The position numbers and the translations under genes are program-made. This document shows positions 5,188-9,119 of a stretch of DNA of 9,119 nt, piece after piece. Below the pieces are notes generated by a model, which saw only the letters and a program-made list of their open reading frames with translations, was not told the DNA's origin and made no database searches. Numbering within the stretch: position 1 is the first letter of the stretch; each line of letters begins with the position of its first letter. The stretch is from Candidatus Falkowiibacteriota bacterium (GTDB lineage Bacteria; Patescibacteriota; Patescibacteriia; CAIXNZ01; JADLGS01), in assembly GCA_020849205.1 (NCBI GenBank), contig JADLGS010000071.1, positions 1 to 9,119 of the forward strand, read 5' to 3'.

Positions 5188-6954
5188 TTATTTATTATAA
5201 TTACTAGTAATTTCGATTCCCGTATAATAGTACTTCAGCACTTGATCATATGTGTAACCATGATCATTGACGAGTATGTATGCGCCACGCGCAGAAAGCC
5301 CTACGCCGTGACCATATAATGTCGTCTTATCATAACCCGCTGGCTCTTTTACTGATTGGAGCCATGGTTTATCAACGCCCCATACTTCTTTCATGGAACG
5401 CGTTCGTCCATCTGACCATGAGTAGAACGGCGTGATAGCAACTTTTCCTGAGTATGTTACAACCATACCCTTTGTTGCTTCGACTGCCGCCACAACATTA
5501 CTCATGCGTTGCTGTGTTCCATATCCTTTGTACACCTGGTCAAACGTCGCATCGAGAATAAAGTATTCATCTGCGTGCTTGGTTGCGGTATTAATATGAT
5601 GTGTCGCGTAAGTTCGTTGCGCAATCACCATCGCCTTATGGTATTCCATGGGCGAAGAGTTGGTAACTTCTGCGATTCCTTTTAAATATGTTTCGAGCGG
5701 TAATTCGTTAATAATCCAAGTGCGATCTTTTGACGAATTGTAACGCACCTCAAGCGTACCTAGATATTTATTATCATTGAGCTTAAGATTCCATGCTGGT
5801 CGCTGCTCATAACTTACAATTTCAAACGGTGTTGTTGATGAGGTTGGTACGAGACGAATGAAGGTAGAAGCTTTTGTTGTAACATAATCACCTGCTCCAT
5901 AATAATATGACTTCGCATACTCATCATAATCAACTGACACCATTCCCCCGCTTGGCATATTCAATAATTCATTTCCATTCGCATCAACAATTTTGTATGG
6001 TGAAGCGCTCGTCACACGCTGTGGCGAAACTGAGTAAAAAATACCAACACGAATTACAGGCTCAGTGGTACCGTTAATTGGAGAAGTGGTTTCAGCCATA
6101 GGCTGATCCGCCTTTGGCGGAAATTGCTCATTTGAAACAAAATCTTGTGGTGTCGGCAAGGCTGAAGCCGAAGCTACCTTTCGTCCCTGACTCACCTTCC
6201 ACTCATTAATCAATTTTTGATCCCATTTATTAACAGTAAAATATTTTGATTCAATTTTTTCGCATTCTTTGAGTTTCTCTGAATCACTCATCGTTGCAAT
6301 TTTATAACCCTTAACTTTACACCAATCAAGTAGTTTAAGTTGGGAAATATCAGGTTGAGAGGTTATAGGTTGGGAGGTAATTGGTTGATTCTTAATTTCT
6401 GTCTTTTGAAACCCTGAGGCAATTTTTACAAGTGTAATTTCATCATCGGCAAGCGTTGTTTTGTAACGATTCAAAATGACAATAGCATCTTGCGCGCCAT
6501 TGGCATAAAACATTTCGCGAGTTTTTGGGTGAACGTAATACAACTTACCGGCGTCATCAACAACAATAATAAACTTACCCGCCATTTTTTGCGGAGCTTT
6601 TCCTTTCCAGCTTTTAAATTCTTTGTTGCTTACTCCTGTTAAAATTTTTGGCAATGCTTTTGTAAATGACGCAACGTCACCAACATAATATCGCTCATAA
6701 GGAGCTGGTTTAATATAATACATATCTTGTGGAGTTGATTTTGCGACAACCGCGTAACCACCAAGATGATGCGCGCTTGCAACTTGCACGCTTGGCGCAG
6801 TAAGAATTGAAAATCCTTCAAAACTTCCGTTTGATAAACGATGATCAATGAGAGCGAGTACGCGGGACACCAAAATCACAACCACTAATGCTGTGACTAA
6901 CGAAGCAACAAAGCTTTTTGTTGATTGAGCTAGCATCGCTTTTTTGGATTTCAT
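5188..6954 (-). CDS. SpoIID/LytB-domain membrane protein, putative peptidoglycan lytic enzyme
   Basis: The SpoIID/LytB family includes lytic transglycosylases that trim denuded glycan strands, and their activators. This 588-aa product has a cytoplasmic basic N-terminus (MKSKKAMLAQSTKSF), one transmembrane anchor (about 16-35) and an extracellular part. Two aromatic repeats follow, around MYYIKPAPYERYYVGD and KLYYVHPKTREMFYAN, a type I associate with Patescibacteria wall proteins. Next is a linker with QPITSQPITSQPDISQ, then the SpoIID domain over roughly the last 190 residues. That domain shows LPLETYLKGIAEV (its Glu before Val is the expected catalytic acid), IAQRTYATHH, FDQVYKGYG and YGHGVGLSARGAY. 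In-frame starts at ATG 6999 and GTG 7038 would add 15 or 28 residues; I prefer 6954 because the extension runs into a repeat tract. No start has a good Shine-Dalgarno. Confidence 0.85.
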   Translation of the reverse strand: MKSKKAMLAQSTKSFVASLVTALVVVILVSRVLALIDHRLSNGSFEGFSILTAPSVQVASAHHLGGYAVVAKSTPQDMYYIKPAPYERYYVGDVASFTKALPKILTGVSNKEFKSWKGKAPQKMAGKFIIVVDDAGKLYYVHPKTREMFYANGAQDAIVILNRYKTTLADDEITLVKIASGFQKTEIKNQPITSQPITSQPDISQLKLLDWCKVKGYKIATMSDSEKLKECEKIESKYFTVNKWDQKLINEWKVSQGRKVASASALPTPQDFVSNEQFPPKADQPMAETTSPINGTTEPVIRVGIFYSVSPQRVTSASPYKIVDANGNELLNMPSGGMVSVDYDEYAKSYYYGAGDYVTTKASTFIRLVPTSSTTPFEIVSYEQRPAWNLKLNDNKYLGTLEVRYNSSKDRTWIINELPLETYLKGIAEVTNSSPMEYHKAMVIAQRTYATHHINTATKHADEYFILDATFDQVYKGYGTQQRMSNVVAAVEATKGMVVTYSGKVAITPFYSWSDGRTRSMKEVWGVDKPWLQSVKEPAGYDKTTLYGHGVGLSARGAYILVNDHGYTYDQVLKYYYTGIEITSNYNK

Positions 6955-7010
6955 GTGATGCTTCCATCCAAGTATGTAGTTGTTGTGAGAATAATGCATA
7001 TTTTTAACAC

Positions 7011-7077
7011 CATACACTTTACACAATCCATCATACACTCGTTTTGGTGTATAGTGTCCAGTGTATTGTGTATTGTT
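7011..7077. repeat. TACAC/GTGTA short-word repeat tract upstream of the SpoIID-like gene
   Basis: The left half repeats TACAC words (CATACACTTTACACAATC, then CATCATACACTC). The right half repeats GTGTA words (GGTGTATAGTGTCCAG, then TGTATTGTGTATTG). The halves are partly inverted with respect to each other around GTTTTG (7041-7046). The alternative GTG start at 7038 lies inside. The right half resembles the tract at 5151-5182. Confidence 0.65.
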
Positions 7078-7099
7078 TGTAATTAACTTAATGGAATTT

Positions 7100-7270
7100 A
7101 AAGAGGTAACATCTTTTTGTTATCCCCTTAAAGCCCATCACCAAAGTTGGTGAGGCCGTTACTATTACCTCTTCGCCCACTACGTCACCTCGCCAAAGGC
7201 AAGTATCTGGTAGCAAGTTATACAGGCTAGGGAGCAACTCTGCTAAAAGCCACGAAACAATCATGATAAG
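7100..7270 (-). ncRNA. Structured leader RNA candidate upstream of the SpoIID-like gene
   Basis: A compact, relatively GC-rich segment in AT-rich non-coding DNA with several nested stems. Read on the minus strand: TTATC/GATAA closes it (7269-7265 with 7124-7120); GGCT/AGCC (7251-7248, 7228-7225) encloses AGCA-GAGT-TGCT (7244-7233); CTTGCC-TTT-GGCGAG (7203-7189); GAAGAGGTAAT with GTTACCTCTTT (7174-7164, 7110-7100), 11 bp; and TCACCA-ACTT-TGGTGA (7153-7138). A competing hairpin TAACA/TGTTA overlaps the right arm of the 11-bp stem. Three pairs are G-U on the minus strand but A-C on the plus strand, which supports minus-strand transcription, and a strong minus promoter lies at 7442-7470. No known riboswitch or housekeeping RNA matched by eye. 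It could be a cis-regulatory leader or a separate small RNA. Confidence 0.4.
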
Positions 7271-7441
7271 AAATACTTACAGATTGGTTTTTGGCATATG
7301 AAAATAATGAAAGAACGAATTGTTTTGCGAATCTTAGGTATTTTCTTAATCATTTACCCTAATGTTAGGGCTTTTACCTTATTGATTCTTTGGTAAATAA
7401 AAAAATGAACACGGAAGTTCCGAATTCACCTTTATAGATAT

Positions 7442-7470
7442 AGTATAGCAGAAAAAATGACTTGGGTCAA
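7442..7470 (-). promoter_or_regulatory. Near-consensus promoter driving the long leader and SpoIID-like gene
   Basis: On the minus strand, TTGACC (7470-7465) and TATACT (7447-7442) are separated by 17 bases, and TGC precedes the -10 box (extended -10). Predicted initiation is near 7435, roughly 480 nt before the preferred SpoIID-like start at 6954, with no other convincing gene on that strand between them. It reads away from the glycosyltransferase gene, which ends at 7562 on the same strand. Confidence 0.75.
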
Positions 7471-7501
7471 TTGTGGCTTATGTTAGTTGATATTTTAGGG
7501 A

Positions 7502-7570
7502 AATTACTAGTTTCTAGTTACTAGTTTCTAGTGATATCACCTCTTAACTAGTAACTAGAAATTAGTAATT
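7502..7570. repeat. Large inverted repeat at the 3' end of the glycosyltransferase gene
   Basis: The 25-bp arms at 7502-7526 and 7546-7570 are reverse complements with one mismatch, built from 14-bp tandem words (ACTAGTTTCTAGTT). The 19-base loop contains the palindrome GTGATATCAC (7531-7540). The right arm overlaps the last codons and stop of the glycosyltransferase gene. There is no T run, so it is not a standard terminator, but it would form a very stable 3'-end hairpin in that mRNA. Confidence 0.85.
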
Positions 7571-8680
7571 TGTAACTAACAATTTACCCCATCTCCCACT
7601 CACCACTTCCCGCGAGTATTCCTCGTATGCTCTTTTTTTACCCTGCGCCCCAAACTGTGCGCGTTGTTGTTTGTTGTTATATAAATCAAGGATCGCTTGA
7701 CCAAGATCCTGGCTCGCGCCGGGCGTGATGACGTACCCTCCTACGAATGCACTCACCTCCTCCACCCCCGCAACTTTGGTTACGATAGTAGGAGTAGCAT
7801 GAGCTAGTGCATATGCCACCTCAAAACTAAACTCCGATGATTTTTGAGTTGGCATCACAAAAATATCAAAATAATTATACCAGCGCATCCAATTCTGTTG
7901 CTTGCCAACAAATGAAATTTTGTCATCAAGTCCAAGCATTTTCGTAAGCCACATGATATTTTTCTTTTGCATTCCGTCACCCACAATAATAACAGACAAA
8001 TCAATGATAAATTCTCGAATACTTTCTACTGCCTTGATCAAAGTCTCGACTCCGTCATCAGCGCCGATATCTCCAACATAACCAATAACAAAAAGATTTG
8101 CGTTTTTTACTTGATGATCGGCTGCAACCATTGTTTCATAAATATCACTTTGCGCTTTTGTTTGTTCAAGATCTATGCAGGTGCCAACGTACACGCAATT
8201 CTTTTCTTTGACATAACATTTCGCGACTAATTCGTTGAGAATTGCTTGCGATAAACATGCGCAGGTCGTCATGCGCGACAACAATCCATACAAAAGAATG
8301 TATATATTACTATGAAAAGATTTTTCATAATACTGCGACTCTACCCAGATAACGCGGATGCCAAAAATTCTCAACCACAAGGTAAACAATAATTTATCTG
8401 ATAACTGAGTAAGTATCACTACCTTATATCCTTTTGACGCACACACAACAGCTTTCCAAAATGAATACAACCAGAGAACGGGCGCGCAAAGCGTAAAAAA
8501 GAACCAATCTCCAAACCCATGAAGTTTTGAGATGCTCGTATATTTTTTTGATTTTTTTGCAAAACCAAATTGAGGCAATAGATTTTTGTTTGTTGCGTAC
8601 ACATCAAGAGTACCTCCAAATTCAACCAAAGTTTGATTAAGTTGATGCGGTTGCGAATTAATAAAAGCTGCTATTTTCAT
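7562..8680 (-). CDS. GT4-like (GT-B fold) glycosyltransferase
   Basis: Probably transfers a sugar from a nucleotide donor during surface polysaccharide assembly at the inner face of the membrane; donor and acceptor are unknown. The 372-aa length is normal for the family. The N-terminal half carries hydrophobic segments, for example 58-75, that may be membrane-associated. The C-terminal Rossmann half (from about 197) shows IGYVGDIGADDGVETLIKA, IIVGDGMQKK (231-240), ISFVGKQQ (255-262) and FDIFVMPT (271-278). The usual EX7E pair appears replaced: aligning YALAHATPTIVT with the family's EAMACGxPVVAT puts Ser282 and Tyr290 at the two Glu positions, though Glu283 and Glu286 lie nearby. Its ATG overlaps the upstream flippase stop as ATGA, indicating one operon. 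The last codons lie in an inverted repeat. Confidence 0.85.
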   Translation of the reverse strand: MKIAAFINSQPHQLNQTLVEFGGTLDVYATNKNLLPQFGFAKKSKKYTSISKLHGFGDWFFFTLCAPVLWLYSFWKAVVCASKGYKVVILTQLSDKLLFTLWLRIFGIRVIWVESQYYEKSFHSNIYILLYGLLSRMTTCACLSQAILNELVAKCYVKEKNCVYVGTCIDLEQTKAQSDIYETMVAADHQVKNANLFVIGYVGDIGADDGVETLIKAVESIREFIIDLSVIIVGDGMQKKNIMWLTKMLGLDDKISFVGKQQNWMRWYNYFDIFVMPTQKSSEFSFEVAYALAHATPTIVTKVAGVEEVSAFVGGYVITPGASQDLGQAILDLYNNKQQRAQFGAQGKKRAYEEYSREVVSGRWGKLLVTNY

Positions 8681-9119
8681 GAATTTTTTGAAACTAATGA
8701 AACTAATAATTCCTTAGTAATGACGCCGGTTACAGCAAGGATACCTCCATATATAGCAGCGGCGCACAACACGATAACTACAAGAGGGAGGGAGGTGATT
8801 TGATAGACTACGATTCCCATAATCCCAGCAGCAAGCAGCGCTTTGAGCGTTGTAGTAATCGAAACTCGAACACCCGAAACTTTTGTTGCCACAAAATAAT
8901 TCATTGCAAGCATCATTGCTTCAGCAAGAACTGTAATCCATGCCGCAGCGACAAAAGAATAACGTGGAATTAAAATAAGATAGAGCGACAAGGCGACGAT
9001 TGCAGTCGTTACATAACCAAGAAGCATGGTTTTTTGTTGCTTGATCACGACAATCGCGTATCCAAAAACAACATTAATAAAAATTATTCCAGTCGCAATG
9101 ATAAGAATTTGAAGCGCGC
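8677..9119 (-). CDS. C-terminal part of a Wzx/MOP-type polysaccharide flippase (partial)
   Basis: The frame stays open to the window edge, so the gene continues beyond 9119. The GTG at 9048 is internal and not its start. The visible 146 residues hold about five transmembrane helices: ALQILIIATGIIFINVVFGY; GYVTTAIVALSLYLILIP; FVAAAWITVLAEAMMLAM; a helix around ALLAAGIMGIVVYQ; and LPLVVIVLCAAAIYGG. The combination KQQKTMLLGYV, then LILIPRYSFVAAAWITVLAE, is typical of the C-terminal domain of lipid-linked oligosaccharide flippases (MOP superfamily), which move undecaprenyl-linked glycans across the membrane. The overlapping glycosyltransferase downstream supports this. MurJ and other MOP members cannot be excluded from the C-terminus alone. 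Confidence 0.82.
   Translation of the reverse strand, partial: ALQILIIATGIIFINVVFGYAIVVIKQQKTMLLGYVTTAIVALSLYLILIPRYSFVAAAWITVLAEAMMLAMNYFVATKVSGVRVSITTTLKALLAAGIMGIVVYQITSLPLVVIVLCAAAIYGGILAVTGVITKELLVSLVSKNS

Noticed and set aside
6955..7038. Longer N-terminus for the SpoIID-like protein from GTG 7038 or ATG 6999
   Set aside because: The added residues lie partly in a TACAC-word repeat tract and look unlike a signal or membrane sequence, whereas Met at 6954 starts a basic stretch followed directly by the membrane anchor. Not excluded, because no start has a clear ribosome site.
7130..7260. M-box (ykoK, Mg2+) riboswitch on the plus strand
   Set aside because: GGTGAGGC, CGCCAA, CTGG and TGCTAAAAGC occur in an order recalling the M-box, but the expected closing stem and internal hairpins are not found, no Mg2+ transporter gene follows, and G-U pairing favours the opposite strand. 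An Rfam search would settle it.
7088..7264. 58-codon minus-strand open frame inside the structured leader
   Set aside because: No ribosome site, atypical composition (two Trp, two Cys, no recognisable pattern), and an equally long plus-strand open frame over the same bases. The openness reflects local base composition more than coding.
8677..9048. Complete 123-aa membrane protein starting at GTG 9048
   Set aside because: The frame continues without a stop to the window edge and the extra residues form another transmembrane helix, so this is the truncated end of a larger flippase.

Overview
The window looks like a piece of a streamlined, moderately AT-rich bacterial genome, most likely from the Candidate Phyla Radiation (Patescibacteria). 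This is an inference. It rests on tiny gene neighbourhoods, tRNAs without encoded CCA, mostly absent Shine-Dalgarno sequences, a ruvB / small-membrane-protein / PH-domain cluster, and a SpoIID-type protein preceded by two short aromatic 'YYV-P' repeats of a kind I associate with that group. No marker gene in the window fixes the lineage.

Layout. Positions 2-97 hold the basic C-terminus of a plus-strand gene that begins outside the window. A promoter then precedes tRNA-Gly(GCC) and tRNA-Leu(TAA). The last 18 nt of the tRNA-Leu and its tail are repeated 188 bp downstream, with GC-rich non-coding DNA between. A minus-strand gene (627-2348) encodes a surface lipoprotein with an intact HtrA/trypsin-like triad; it has its own terminator, a near-consensus promoter and the clearest ribosome binding site in the window. 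A nested C-rich palindromic element lies between it and ruvB.

The plus-strand cluster 2710-4498 encodes RuvB (Holliday-junction branch migration), a two-helix membrane protein overlapping it by ATGA, and a membrane-anchored bacterial PH-domain protein. It ends in a hairpin whose loop contains the last stop codon. Convergent to it are three minus-strand genes: an acidic 70-aa protein, a helical 100-aa protein, and a SpoIID/LytB-type membrane protein likely to act on the cell wall. A near-consensus minus-strand promoter about 490-515 bp upstream of the SpoIID-type gene would give it a long leader. The leader contains a compact structured segment (about 7100-7270) whose G-U pairs favour the minus strand. 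I cannot assign it to a known RNA class.

The right end is a minus-strand surface-polysaccharide operon: the C-terminus of a Wzx/MOP-type flippase, overlapping by ATGA a GT4-like glycosyltransferase.

Most of the larger intergenic spaces carry their own short-word repeats or palindromes (2586-2658, 4757-4804, 5116-5182, 7011-7077, 7502-7570). Related words flank the SpoIID-type gene on both sides. These tracts, the tRNA-Leu tail duplication and the structured leader are the least explained parts of the window. I see no CRISPR array, transposase or integrase.
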